DNA of 64,000 nt, taken from positions 14,311-78,310 of the forward strand of contig DXFV01000021.1 in NCBI GenBank assembly GCA_019114265.1. Reading direction: 5' to 3'. Below, one piece after another: positions 1 to 8,529 of this stretch. The position numbers were made by a program, and so were the translations under genes. Position 1 is the stretch's first letter; every line of letters begins with the position of its first letter. The notes under the pieces are model-generated. The model worked only from the letters and a program-made list of their open reading frames with translations, searched no databases and was not told the origin of the DNA. The stretch is from Anaerofilum faecale (lineage in GTDB: Bacteria; Bacillota; Clostridia; Oscillospirales; Ruminococcaceae).

Positions 1-402
1 CGAGCGCAGAATGCGGGCGATCTCGGCGGCGGTGTAGCCCTCGATGTAGTGCAGATACACCACCTGGCGGTATTTCACCGGCAGGGCCGCCACCGCGTCC
101 AGCACGATGTTTTCCTGCGGGGTGAAGGCGTCGGGCAGCGCGTCGTCCAGTTCGGTGCGGCGGCGCATCCAGGCGCTGGTGAGGTGGCTTTTGCTGCGGT
201 TGATAGCCACCCGCAGCAGCCATGCCTTCTGGTGTTCCAAACTCTCGAATTGGGGCGACGCGCGCACCAGGCTCACGAAGGTGTCCTGTGCGATGTCCTC
301 GGCGTCGGACAGGTTCTTCACCATTCCGAATGCGGCGCGCAGCACCGTGTCGGCGAAATATTCCACCGCCTGTTCGGGCGGAAGGGGCGGGCGTTGTTCC
401 AT
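1..402 (-). CDS. ECF-type RNA polymerase sigma factor (3' end cut by window edge)
   Basis: Reading the minus strand from an ATG at 402 gives 134 residues without a stop before the window edge, so the C-terminus is missing. A sigma-70 region 2 is visible around residues 15-75 (NLSDAEDIAQDTFVSL, then KAWLLRVAINRSK). A region 4 helix-turn-helix begins near residue 112 (LPVKYRQVVYLHYIEGYTAAEIA). The short spacing between them and the absence of regions 1 and 3 indicate an ECF sigma factor, which would direct RNA polymerase to a small regulon, often in response to envelope stress. The start is supported by GAGGGAGG about 10 nt upstream. Any anti-sigma partner would lie outside the window. Confidence 0.85.
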   Translation of the reverse strand, partial: MEQRPPLPPEQAVEYFADTVLRAAFGMVKNLSDAEDIAQDTFVSLVRASPQFESLEHQKAWLLRVAINRSKSHLTSAWMRRRTELDDALPDAFTPQENIVLDAVAALPVKYRQVVYLHYIEGYTAAEIARILRS

Positions 403-490
403 GCTTGTGACAGCCTCCCTCTGGATACAATACAAGTCAGCAGCCTCTATTATTGCAGATAATTCAAAAAAAGGCAAACAAAAAGCAGAG

Positions 491-681
491 CCGGAAAAAA
501 TCCGGCCCTGCCCAGCTTGTTTCAAATGTGTTTTTGCCATAGGTCTGCGGGAAAAGACTTCGAGAGGCGAAGGCTTCTTTTCCCACGCAAAAGCGCCCGC
601 CGGGAGCATCGCTTTTCCCGGCGGGCGCTTTGTTCGGGCTCCGGTTTTCCACGATCTCTGCGCGAAATGTGGAAAACCCGG
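491..681 (-). terminator. Three successive hairpins downstream of carB
   Basis: After the carB stop, reading leftwards, come three hairpins: arms 641-652/669-681 (CCGGTTTTCCAC), arms 593-605/616-628 (GCGCCCGCCGGGA, 13 perfect pairs, followed by TTTT on the minus strand) and a small GCCGGA hairpin at 491-508 followed by T-rich sequence. The middle one is the best intrinsic terminator for the pyr/car transcript. The rest of 403-693 shows no gene. Confidence 0.7.
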
Positions 682-693
682 CCCGCTTTTTTG

Positions 694-3600
694 TCACAGG
701 GTAGAGATGTCGATCAGGTCCACGTCCTCGATGGTGCGGCCGCTGCGCAGACAGCTCAGCAGCACGCGGGCGGTGTCGATGGCAGTCAGGCAGGGGATGG
801 ACAGCTCCACCGCCTTGCGGCGCAGCTTCACGCTGTCCAGGCCCGGCAGACGCCCCTTCGACGAGGTGGACAGCACATAGTCCACCAGGCCGCTCTCCAG
901 CAGGTCGAGGATGTTGGGGCCTTCCTCGCTGATCTTGCGCACCTCGTTGCAGGCCACCATGTTCTGGGCCAGATAGTTGGCGGTGCCGGCGGTGGCGTAC
1001 AGCTTGTAGCCCAGCTGCTTGAACTGCCAGGCCAGCTCCACCAGCTCGGGCTTGTCGGAGTCCTTCACAGTCAGCAGCACGCACTTGCACTGCTTGGGGT
1101 CGGGGCGGCGCATCTGGTAGCCGGCGGCGATGAGGCCCTTCAGCATCGCGTCCTCGAAGCAGCGGCCGATGCCCAGCACCTCGCCGGTGGACTTCATCTC
1201 GGGCCCCAGCTGGGTGTCCACGTTGTGCAGCTTCTCAAAGCTGAACACCGGCACCTTCACGGCGCAGATGTCGCCGGTGGGATACAGGCCGGTGCCGAAG
1301 CCCATGTCGGCCAGCTTCTCGCCCAGCAGGCAGCGCACCGCCAGCGCCACCACCGGCACGCCGGTGACCTTGCTGATGTAGGGCACGGTGCGGGAGGAGC
1401 GCGGGTTCACCTCGATCACATACACCTGGTCGTTGTGCACCACATACTGGATGTTCACCAGGCCCACCACCTTCAGCGCGCGGGCCAGGCGGCCGGTGTA
1501 GTCCACCAGGGTGCCCTTGATCTTCTGCTTGAGGGTCTGGGGCGGGTAGACCGAGATCGAGTCGCCGGAATGGATGCCCGCGCGCTCGATGTGCTCCATG
1601 ATGCCGGGGATCAGGAATTCCTCGCCGTCACAGATGGCGTCCACCTCGCACTCCACGCCGGTGAGGTATTTATCCACCAGCACCGGGTTCTCCAGCTCGT
1701 GGCTGGTGATGATGGCCATATACTCGCGCACATCGGCCTCGTTGTAGGCGATGATCATGTTCTGGCCGCCCAGCACATAGCTGGGGCGCAGCAGCACCGG
1801 GTAGCCCAGACGCCCGGCCACCGCCAGCGCCTCGTCGCAGGTGAACACGGTGTCGCCCGCCGGGCGGGGGATGCCGCAGCGCTCCAGCAGCGCGTCGAAG
1901 CGCTCGCGGTCCTCGGCCTCATCGATGGCGTCGGCGCTGGTGCCCAGGATCTTCACGCCCAGTTTCTGCAGGTGCTTGGTGAGCTTGATGGCGGTCTGGC
2001 CGCCGAACTGCACCACGCAGGCCCAGGGCTGTTCGGTGTGGATGATGTGCGCAACGCTCTCCTCGTTCAGCGGGTCGAAGTAGAGGCGGTCGCCGGTGTC
2101 GAAGTCGGTGGAGACGGTCTCGGGGTTGTTGTTCACGATCACCGTCTCGCAGCCGTAGTCCTTCAGCGTCCACACGCAGTGCACGCTGCAATAGTCGAAC
2201 TCGATGCCCTGGCCGATGCGGATGGGGCCGGAACCGAACACCATCACCTTCTTTTTGTCGGTGGGATGCTCGGCGATGAACTCGGCGGCCTCGTTCTCCT
2301 CGTCGAAGCTGGAGTAGAAATAGGGGGTGCGGGCGGCGAACTCGGAGGCGCAGGTGTCCACCATCTTATACGAGGCGTGCAGCTGGACCGGGATCTCTTT
2401 GCCGGTCAGGCGGCGGATGGTCTTGTCCAGAAAGCCGTACTGCTTGGCGGTGCGGTAGCTCTCCTCGGTCAGCTCGCCGCGGGTAAGCTCGTTTTCGATG
2501 TCGGCCAGATGCTGCATCTTGGCCAAAAACCAGCGGTCGATCTTGGTGATGTCGTGGATGATGTCCCAGGAAATACCGCGCTTGAGCGCCTCGTAGACCA
2601 CGAAGGCGCGCTCGGAATCGCAGTGGTGCAGCTTTTCGACGATGGTCTCGTCGCTGTCGGCGGCGAGGGCGGGCAGGGTGAGGGTCTCGAGACCCAGCTC
2701 GATGGAGGACACCGCCTTCATCATGGCGGCCTCGAAGCTGGTGCCGATGGCCATCACCTCGCCGGTGGCCATCATCTGGGTGCCCAGGTCCTTCTTGGCG
2801 TAGACGAACTTGTCGAACGGCCATTTCGGATACTTGACCACCACATAGTCCAGCGCCGGCTCGAAGCAGGCGCAGCTCTCGCCGGTCACCTCGTTGGTCA
2901 GCTCGTCCAGGCCGTAGCCGATGGCGATCTTGGCGGCCATCTTGGCGATGGGGTAGCCGGTGGCCTTGGAGGCCAGCGCCGACGAGCGGGACACGCGGGG
3001 GTTCACCTCGATGACGGCGTACTCGAACGAGTCGGGCTTGAGGGCAAACTGGCAGTTGCAGCCGCCCTCGATGCCCAGCTCGGTGATGATGTCCAGCGCG
3101 GCGGTGCGCAGCATCTGGTATTCGTGGTCGGACAGGGTCTGGCTGGGGGCCACCACGATCGAGTCGCCGGTGTGCACGCCCACGGGGTCGAGGTTCTCCA
3201 TGTTGCAGACGGTGATCACGTTGCCCTTGGCGTCGCGCATCACCTCATACTCGATCTCCTTCCAGCCGGCGATGCACTTCTCGATCAGAACCTGGTGGAT
3301 GGGGGACAGGCGCAGGCCGTTGGTGCCGATCTCGCGCAACTCGGCCTCGTCGGCGCAGATGCCGCCGCCGGTGCCGCCCATCGTGAAGGCGGGGCGCACG
3401 ATCACCGGGTAGCCGATCTGTCCGGCAAAGTCCAGCGCGTCCTCCAGCGTCTCCACCACCTTGCTGGGGATGCAGGGCTGGCCCAGCTTCTCCATCGTGT
3501 CTTTGAACAGCTGGCGGTCCTCGGCGCGGTCGATGGTCTCGGGCTTGGCGCCCAGCAGGCGCACGCCGCTCTTTTCCAGCCAGCCGCTGCGGGCCAGCTC

Positions 3601-3900
3601 CATCGCCAGGTTCAGGCCGGTCTGGCCGCCGAGGTTGGGCAGGATGGAGTCCGGCTGTTCGATCTCGATCACCCGCTTGACCACCTCGGCGGTGAGCGGC
3701 TCCACATACACGCGGTCGGCGATGTCGGGGTCGGGCATGATGGTGGCGGGGTTGGAGTTGATGAGCACCACCTCGATGCCCTCGCTTTTCAGCGCGCGGC
3801 AGGCCTGGGTGCCGGAATAGTCAAACTCGGCCGCCTGGCCGATGATGATGGGACCGGAGCCGATCACCAGCACTTTTTTGATAGAACGATCTCTGGGCAT
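694..3900 (-). CDS. carB: Carbamoyl-phosphate synthase large subunit
   Basis: CarB makes carbamoyl phosphate from ammonia (channelled from CarA), bicarbonate and 2 ATP, the first step of pyrimidine synthesis and also a feed to arginine. The 1068-residue length is typical. The two homologous ATP-grasp halves are both visible: the first starts at residue 1 (KKVLVIGSGPIIIGQAAEFD) and the second near 550 (KVMVFGSGPIRIGQGIEFDY). Each half ends its ATP-grasp region with an EVNPR motif. The last ~130 residues are the MGS-like allosteric domain. It begins 1 bp after the carA stop, so the two are translationally coupled. It is the last gene of the pyrF-K-D-E-carA-carB string and is followed by strong hairpins. 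Confidence 0.98.
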   Translation of the reverse strand: MPRDRSIKKVLVIGSGPIIIGQAAEFDYSGTQACRALKSEGIEVVLINSNPATIMPDPDIADRVYVEPLTAEVVKRVIEIEQPDSILPNLGGQTGLNLAMELARSGWLEKSGVRLLGAKPETIDRAEDRQLFKDTMEKLGQPCIPSKVVETLEDALDFAGQIGYPVIVRPAFTMGGTGGGICADEAELREIGTNGLRLSPIHQVLIEKCIAGWKEIEYEVMRDAKGNVITVCNMENLDPVGVHTGDSIVVAPSQTLSDHEYQMLRTAALDIITELGIEGGCNCQFALKPDSFEYAVIEVNPRVSRSSALASKATGYPIAKMAAKIAIGYGLDELTNEVTGESCACFEPALDYVVVKYPKWPFDKFVYAKKDLGTQMMATGEVMAIGTSFEAAMMKAVSSIELGLETLTLPALAADSDETIVEKLHHCDSERAFVVYEALKRGISWDIIHDITKIDRWFLAKMQHLADIENELTRGELTEESYRTAKQYGFLDKTIRRLTGKEIPVQLHASYKMVDTCASEFAARTPYFYSSFDEENEAAEFIAEHPTDKKKVMVFGSGPIRIGQGIEFDYCSVHCVWTLKDYGCETVIVNNNPETVSTDFDTGDRLYFDPLNEESVAHIIHTEQPWACVVQFGGQTAIKLTKHLQKLGVKILGTSADAIDEAEDRERFDALLERCGIPRPAGDTVFTCDEALAVAGRLGYPVLLRPSYVLGGQNMIIAYNEADVREYMAIITSHELENPVLVDKYLTGVECEVDAICDGEEFLIPGIMEHIERAGIHSGDSISVYPPQTLKQKIKGTLVDYTGRLARALKVVGLVNIQYVVHNDQVYVIEVNPRSSRTVPYISKVTGVPVVALAVRCLLGEKLADMGFGTGLYPTGDICAVKVPVFSFEKLHNVDTQLGPEMKSTGEVLGIGRCFEDAMLKGLIAAGYQMRRPDPKQCKCVLLTVKDSDKPELVELAWQFKQLGYKLYATAGTANYLAQNMVACNEVRKISEEGPNILDLLESGLVDYVLSTSSKGRLPGLDSVKLRRKAVELSIPCLTAIDTARVLLSCLRSGRTIEDVDLIDISTL

Positions 3901-3901
3901 C

Positions 3902-4990
3902 TCAGCAGCCTCCTTTTGCCGCGGCGATGCGGCTCACAAATTCGTCAAACAGGTACTCGGCGTCCTTGGGGCCGCCGCTGGCTTCGGGGTGGAACTGGAC
4001 GGTGAAGCAGTTCCAGGCGGTGTACTCCACGCCCTCGCAGGTGCCGTCGTTGGCGTTCACATGGCTCACCTTGCCCATCTCGGCGGGCAGGGTATCGCCC
4101 AGCACGGCGTAGCCGTGGTTCTGGCTGGTGACCAGCGTGCGGCCGCGGGCCAGGTCGGTGACAGGCTGGTTCGCGCCGCGGTGGCCGAATTTCAGCTTGC
4201 CGGTGGACGCGCCGGCGGCCAGGGCGGACAGCTGGTGCCCCAGGCAGATGCCGAACACCGGCAGCCCCAGCTCCATGATGGCGCGCAGGTTCTCGATGAT
4301 CTGCAGGTTTTCGGCGGGGTCGCCGGGGCCGTTGGAGAGCATCACGCCGTCGGCGCCGAGGGCCTTGATGTCGGCGGCGGTGGCAAAGCCGGGCAGCACC
4401 GTCACCTCACAGCCGCGCCCCACCAGGCAGCGCACAATGTTGTTCTTGCAGCCGAAATCCAGAAGGGCAACCTTGTATTTCCCGCCCTCGCCGTACACGC
4501 GCGGCTCGGTGCAGGTGACGGCCTTCACCGCGCCGGTGATGGCATAGCCGCGGATGGCGGCCAGCAGCTCCTCGCGCGTTTCGGGGGTGTACTCGGTGGT
4601 CACCGCGCCGTTCATCACGCCGTGGCTGCGCAGGATGCGGGTGAGGCGGCGGGTGTCGATGCCCTCGATGGCCACCACCTTCTCCTGTTTCAGGAAGGCG
4701 TCCAGCGTCTGCTCGCTGCGGAAGTTGCTGGGATAGCGGCAGCTCTCGCGCACGATGTAGCCCCTGGCCCACACGCGGGGGCTCTCCTTGTCCTCGCGGT
4801 TCATGCCGTAGTTGCCGATGAGCGGGTAGGTCTGGGTGATGATCTGGCCGTAGTAGCTGGGGTCGGTGAGGGTCTCCTCAAAGCCCACCATGCCGGTGGC
4901 GAACACCACCTCGCCGATGGCGGTGCCGGCCGCTCCCAGGCTGACGCCTTCAAACAGGGTGCCGTCGGCCAAAAGCAGAAATGCTTTCAT
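3902..4990 (-). CDS. carA: Carbamoyl-phosphate synthase small (glutaminase) subunit
   Basis: CarA hydrolyses glutamine and passes ammonia to CarB. The 362-residue protein has the CPSase small-chain N-terminal domain (MKAFLLLADGTLFEG, GYIVRESCRYPSNF) and a class I glutamine amidotransferase domain. The nucleophile Cys is near residue 249 (FGICLGHQ) and the His/Glu pair near 334-336 (QFHPEA). I chose the ATG at 4990 because the family N-terminus starts there and AAAGGAAC lies just upstream. An in-frame extension reaching 5365 runs through pyrE and is not real. It is preceded by a 30-nt palindrome in the 98-bp gap after pyrE. Confidence 0.97.
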   Translation of the reverse strand: MKAFLLLADGTLFEGVSLGAAGTAIGEVVFATGMVGFEETLTDPSYYGQIITQTYPLIGNYGMNREDKESPRVWARGYIVRESCRYPSNFRSEQTLDAFLKQEKVVAIEGIDTRRLTRILRSHGVMNGAVTTEYTPETREELLAAIRGYAITGAVKAVTCTEPRVYGEGGKYKVALLDFGCKNNIVRCLVGRGCEVTVLPGFATAADIKALGADGVMLSNGPGDPAENLQIIENLRAIMELGLPVFGICLGHQLSALAAGASTGKLKFGHRGANQPVTDLARGRTLVTSQNHGYAVLGDTLPAEMGKVSHVNANDGTCEGVEYTAWNCFTVQFHPEASGGPKDAEYLFDEFVSRIAAAKGGC

Positions 4991-5037
4991 ACAAAAGTTC
5001 CTTTCTATGGGGTGTGTGGTATCGATCTGCCCACAAA

Positions 5038-5067
5038 GCGGCCCGGTCCCCCGGGGGACCGGGCCGC
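5038..5067 (-). terminator. Perfect 30-nt palindrome between pyrE and carA
   Basis: Positions 5038-5052 and 5053-5067 are exact reverse complements with no loop (core GGTCCCCCGGGGGACC). On the minus strand the palindrome is followed by only three T residues, so it is a weak terminator at best. It could act as a processing or stability element that sets pyrE versus carAB levels. Confidence 0.5.
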
Positions 5068-5088
5068 AAATCGGTGCGGGGATCTTGC

Positions 5089-5685
5089 TCACAGGGTCTG
5101 CCTGGCCTGCTCCTTCATCTTGCGGCTGCCCAGGTGCACCAGGGGCAGCTTGCCTTCGGCGCAGATGGGGCACTCCTCGGGCAGATAGTTGGGCAGGTCC
5201 AGCTTCACGGCGCTGGCCAGGATGGGGATGGGGGAGGGGGCGTCGGCCTTGGTGCGGTCCACCACGCAGGTGATGCCGAGGCACACGCCGCCGGCCTCTT
5301 CGATCACGCGCTTGGTCTCCAGGCTGGAGATACCGGTGGTCACCACGTCCTCGGCGATGATGCACTTCTCACCCGGCTGGATGGCAAAGCGCTTCAGGGT
5401 CATCACGTTGTCCACGCGCTCGGTGAAGATGGCGCGCTTGCCCAGCTGACGGCCCAGCTCGTAGGCGTAGACGATGCCGCCCATCGCCGGTCCGACGATG
5501 ACGTCCACATCCACGTCCTTCAGCTTCTCGGCCACAACAGCCATCACTTCGGAGCATTTGTCGGGGTACTGCTGCAGGAACGCCATCTGGCAGTAGGCCG
5601 AGGAATGGCGGCCGGACGACAGCAGGAAATGGCCCTCCAGAAAGGCCTCGCACTCTTTCAGCACTTCGATGGGATCACGATGCAT
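5089..5685 (-). CDS. pyrE: Orotate phosphoribosyltransferase
   Basis: PyrE joins orotate and PRPP to give OMP. The 198-residue protein has the PRTase fold with the PRPP-binding signature around residues 115-130 (CIIAEDVVTTGISSLETKRV) and the substrate hood near the N-terminus (FLLSSGRHSSAYCQM). A C-terminal extension carries CPICAEGKLPLVHLGSRK, which is seen in a subset of anaerobe enzymes. The ATG at 5685 has GGAGG upstream. It lies between pyrD (52-bp gap) and carA in the same transcript. PyrF, needed for the next step, is encoded upstream in the same string. Confidence 0.95.
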   Translation of the reverse strand: MHRDPIEVLKECEAFLEGHFLLSSGRHSSAYCQMAFLQQYPDKCSEVMAVVAEKLKDVDVDVIVGPAMGGIVYAYELGRQLGKRAIFTERVDNVMTLKRFAIQPGEKCIIAEDVVTTGISSLETKRVIEEAGGVCLGITCVVDRTKADAPSPIPILASAVKLDLPNYLPEECPICAEGKLPLVHLGSRKMKEQARQTL

Positions 5686-5737
5686 ACTATTTTCCTCCCT
5701 GTATTTTCTGTTTCTTTATGTCCAAACTGTACGCTCG

Positions 5738-6646
5738 TTACGGGCGGGCGCAGCCGCGGATCTCGTCCAGCGTTTTCACACCGTTTTTGTCCATCCAGGC
5801 GGCGATCTCGTCGGTGATCTTCATGCAGACGGTGGGGTCGGAGAAGTTGGCGGTGCCCACCTGCACGGCGTGCGCGCCGGCCATGATGAACTCCAGCGCG
5901 TCGCGGCCGGTGGCGATGCCGCCCAGGCCGATCACTGGGATCTTCACCGCGCCGCAGGCCTGCCACACCATGCGCAGCGCGATGGGGCGGATGGCCGGGC
6001 CGGACAGCCCCGCAAACACGTTGTTGAACACCGGGCGGCGCTTTTCCAGATCGATCGCCATCGCCTGGAAGGTGTTCACCAGGCTCAGGGCGTCCGCGCC
6101 CGCTTCGGCGCAGGCGGCGGCCATGTCGGGGATGCTCTCGGCGTTGGGGCTGAGCTTGACGACCAGCGGCTTTCTGCACACCGCGCGCACCCGGCCGACC
6201 ACCTCGCGGGCGCTTTCGGCCTTGACGCCGTAGGCGATGCCGCCGTGCTTGACGTTGGGGCAGGAGATGTTCAGCTCGATGAAATCCACCGCCGTGTCGT
6301 TCAGAAGGCGCACGCCCTCCTCATAGTCCTCGATGCAGCCGCCGCCGAGGTTGGCGAAGATGGCGGTGCCGAGGGTCTGCATGGCGGGCAGCTCGTTCTC
6401 GATGAAGTGGCGCACGCCGGGGTTCTGCAGGCCGATCGAGTTGATGAGGCCGCTGGGGGTCTCCCACAGGCGCTCGCCCTCGTTGCCGGGCTTGCCGTGC
6501 AGGGTCAGGCCCTTGCTGCACACCCCGCCCAGACGGGCGCAGTCGATCATGTCGGCGTACTCCACGCCGTAACCGAAGGTGCCGGACGCGCCGATCACCG
6601 GGCCGTTCAGGGTCTTGCCCAAAAAGTTCACCCGCAGGTCAGCCAT
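5738..6646 (-). CDS. pyrD: Dihydroorotate dehydrogenase B, catalytic subunit
   Basis: This FMN enzyme oxidises dihydroorotate to orotate and, with PyrK, passes electrons to NAD (class 1B). The 302 residues form a TIM barrel starting NFLGKTLNGPVIGASGTFG. The active-site loop has Cys rather than Ser (ELNISCPN), the class 1B signature, and the C-terminal FMN phosphate site is GLGGIATGRDALEF. Its start overlaps the end of pyrK by 8 bp, as expected for the PyrD-PyrK heterotetramer. The protein should be cytosolic. Confidence 0.96.
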   Translation of the reverse strand: MADLRVNFLGKTLNGPVIGASGTFGYGVEYADMIDCARLGGVCSKGLTLHGKPGNEGERLWETPSGLINSIGLQNPGVRHFIENELPAMQTLGTAIFANLGGGCIEDYEEGVRLLNDTAVDFIELNISCPNVKHGGIAYGVKAESAREVVGRVRAVCRKPLVVKLSPNAESIPDMAAACAEAGADALSLVNTFQAMAIDLEKRRPVFNNVFAGLSGPAIRPIALRMVWQACGAVKIPVIGLGGIATGRDALEFIMAGAHAVQVGTANFSDPTVCMKITDEIAAWMDKNGVKTLDEIRGCARP

Positions 6647-7406
6647 ACACGTCCTCTCCTTTCAGCACGGGGCCCTGCTTGCAGACGCTGATGGCCCCTT
6701 TTTTCCTGGAATGGCAGGTGCAGCCCAGGCAGGCGCCGATGCCGCAGGCCATCTTGTTCTCGAGGCTCACCAGGATCTCGGCGCCGGCTTCCAGCGCCAG
6801 CCCCGTGGCCGCCTTCATCATCGGGGTGGGGCCGCAGCAGCAGATGACGTCGTAGTCGGCGCTGTTGTAGAGCGCGGTCACCAGACCGTGGTGGCCGCAG
6901 CGGCCGCTGTCGGTGGCAACCGCCACACCGGAACAATACGGCTCGAAGGCGTCCAGGCGGTACGGCTCGTCGCGGAACCCGCAGAACATCGCGGGTTTCT
7001 CGCCCGCCGCAGCCAGCTCCTTGGCCAGCTGCAGCAGCGGCGCGGTGCCGATGCCGCCGCCCACCAGAGCGACCTTTTTGCCCAGCAGCTGATCCACCGG
7101 CCAGCCGTTGCCGGCGGGACCGGTGAGGTTCAGGGAGTCGCCCGGCCGCAGGGCGGCCAGCTTGCGGGTGCCCTCGCCGCGCACCTCGTACAGGAAGGTG
7201 ACGACGCCCGCTTCGGCGTCCCACTCGTGCACGCTGATGGGGCGGGAGAGCAGCGGGGCCTCGTCGGAGCGCCAGCAGCGCAGCATGTAGAACTGCCCGG
7301 CCCTGGGGGCGTGCTCCCTGTCGGTCCATTCCACCTGCAGCAGGCGGATACCGGCGGTCACCTCGCGGTGGGCCAGAACTTTGCAATCACAGTTTTGCGC
7401 ACGCAT
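6639..7406 (-). CDS. pyrK: Dihydroorotate dehydrogenase B, electron-transfer subunit
   Basis: PyrK carries FAD and one [2Fe-2S] cluster and links PyrD to NAD. The 255-residue protein has an FNR-like FAD domain (LLSRPISVHEWD near residue 54), a NAD domain (VALVGGGIGTAPLLQLAKEL) and a Cys-rich C-terminus (NKMACGIGACLGCTCHSR) plus a further Cys before VCKQG, giving the four cluster ligands. The CCCGPTPMM motif is typical of the family. The gene overlaps pyrF by 20 bp and pyrD by 8 bp, indicating tight translational coupling. Confidence 0.95.
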   Translation of the reverse strand: MRAQNCDCKVLAHREVTAGIRLLQVEWTDREHAPRAGQFYMLRCWRSDEAPLLSRPISVHEWDAEAGVVTFLYEVRGEGTRKLAALRPGDSLNLTGPAGNGWPVDQLLGKKVALVGGGIGTAPLLQLAKELAAAGEKPAMFCGFRDEPYRLDAFEPYCSGVAVATDSGRCGHHGLVTALYNSADYDVICCCGPTPMMKAATGLALEAGAEILVSLENKMACGIGACLGCTCHSRKKGAISVCKQGPVLKGEDVYG

Positions 7407-8253
7407 CGGCGATCGCCCCCCTCATGGCCACACACTCGTTGTAGGCGGCCTCGTCGAAGGCCACGCCCGGCTGTTTCTTGTAGGCCAGCAGCACGCCGCG
7501 GCTGGAGTTCACCACGCCGCCGTTGCCCGCGGTCAGGTACTGGGCGATGTCGGCGGCGGTGCCGCCCTGCGCGCCGTAGCCGGGGATGAGGAAGAAGCTG
7601 TCCTTGTAGCGGGCGCGGATCTCGCTGGCCTCCTCGATGTGGGTGCCGCCGATCACCATGCCCACGCTGGAATAGCCGCGCTCGCCGATGCACTCCCTGC
7701 CCAGCGCGTTCAGCTTGTCGCCCACCATGTCGTAGACGTGGCGGCCGTCGGCCAGCTTCTCATACTCGAAGTCCTTCGCGCCGGGGTTGGAGGTGCGCAC
7801 CAGCACGAACACGCCCTTGCCGCCCTCCTTCACAAAGGGCATGTAGGGCTGGATGGAATCCAGGCCCATGTAGGGGGCCAGGGTGACGAAATCGGCCTCG
7901 AAGTCGCCGGTGAAGTGGCCGCGGGCGTACATCTCGGCGGTCTTGGCGATGTCGCCGCGCTTGATGTCGGCGATCACGGGGATGCCGGCCTCGCGCACCA
8001 TGCGCAGGGTCTCGGCGTAGGCGCGCAGGCCGTCCAGGCCCAGCGCCTCGTAGTAGGCCACCTGCACCTTGTAGCAGCCGGCATCCGACTTGGTGGCCTC
8101 CAGCACGGCGCGGTTGAAGCGTACGATGTTCTCACCGGCGGTCAGCTCGGACTTCACAAAATCGGCGGGCAGATAGCTGAAGTCGGTGTCCAGGCCCACG
8201 CACACCGGGCCGCGGGCGGCCACTGCGTCGAACAGTTTGTCCATGTTGGTCAT
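7387..8253 (-). CDS. pyrF: Orotidine 5'-phosphate decarboxylase
   Basis: PyrF converts OMP to UMP, the last step. This is the type 2 (longer) family, 288 residues from the chosen start. The catalytic segment VIADIKRGDIAKTAE near residue 90 has the expected Asp-Lys-Asp array, and the phosphate-binding end is LIPGYGAQGGTAADI. I prefer the ATG at 8253 because GGAGG precedes it by 10 nt; an upstream in-frame start at 8295 has no such site. It heads the pyrF-K-D-E-carA-carB string and has its own promoter at 8306-8335. Confidence 0.95.
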   Translation of the reverse strand: MTNMDKLFDAVAARGPVCVGLDTDFSYLPADFVKSELTAGENIVRFNRAVLEATKSDAGCYKVQVAYYEALGLDGLRAYAETLRMVREAGIPVIADIKRGDIAKTAEMYARGHFTGDFEADFVTLAPYMGLDSIQPYMPFVKEGGKGVFVLVRTSNPGAKDFEYEKLADGRHVYDMVGDKLNALGRECIGERGYSSVGMVIGGTHIEEASEIRARYKDSFFLIPGYGAQGGTAADIAQYLTAGNGGVVNSSRGVLLAYKKQPGVAFDEAAYNECVAMRGAIADACAKL

Positions 8254-8305
8254 GATTCGGTTTCCTCCGTCAGTCAGTTTTGGCCGGCAGGCCATTCGTG
8301 ATTGT

Positions 8306-8335
8306 ATTATACCATGAAAGCGGGATGTTTTACAG
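8306..8335 (-). promoter_or_regulatory. Promoter of the pyrF-K-D-E-carA-carB transcript
   Basis: The minus strand carries TATAAT (8306-8311) preceded by TGG, a perfect extended -10, about 55 nt upstream of the pyrF ATG. The -35 is poor. This separates the pyrF-carB block from pyrBI-pyrC, although read-through from the upstream promoter is possible. Confidence 0.6.
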
Positions 8336-8412
8336 GGATCGCGGCCGTTTTGGCGCGCAGGGAGCCGCTGGATTCGGCCGCACCTGCCTGCGGCAGAGCG
8401 GGGAACCCCGTC

Positions 8413-8527
8413 GGCTTCCCCCTGGGGGGAAGCTGGCGCGAATGCGCCTGATGAGGGGAGGGCCTCCGCCGACGCAGTGCTTCCGGGGCAGCTCCGACCT
8501 CATCCGCTCCCTTCCTCAGGGGAAGGC
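8413..8527. repeat. Composite palindromic repeat, copy 1 (A' and B')
   Basis: The first half is module A in reverse form: GGCTTCCCCCTGGGGGGAAGC, then the short stem GGCGC/GCGCC, then CTGATGAGGGGA. The second half is a module B relic: CGACCTCATCCG followed by CCTTCCTCAGGGGAAGG. It lies between pyrC and the pyrF promoter and fills the only longer gap of the pyr locus. Confidence 0.75.
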
Positions 8528-8529
8528 GT

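Noticed and set aside
517..4005. A 1162-codon plus-strand open frame opposite carB
   Set aside because: It is antisense to a clear carB, rich in His/Leu/Ala/Gly as expected for the complement of GC-rich codons, and has no domain.
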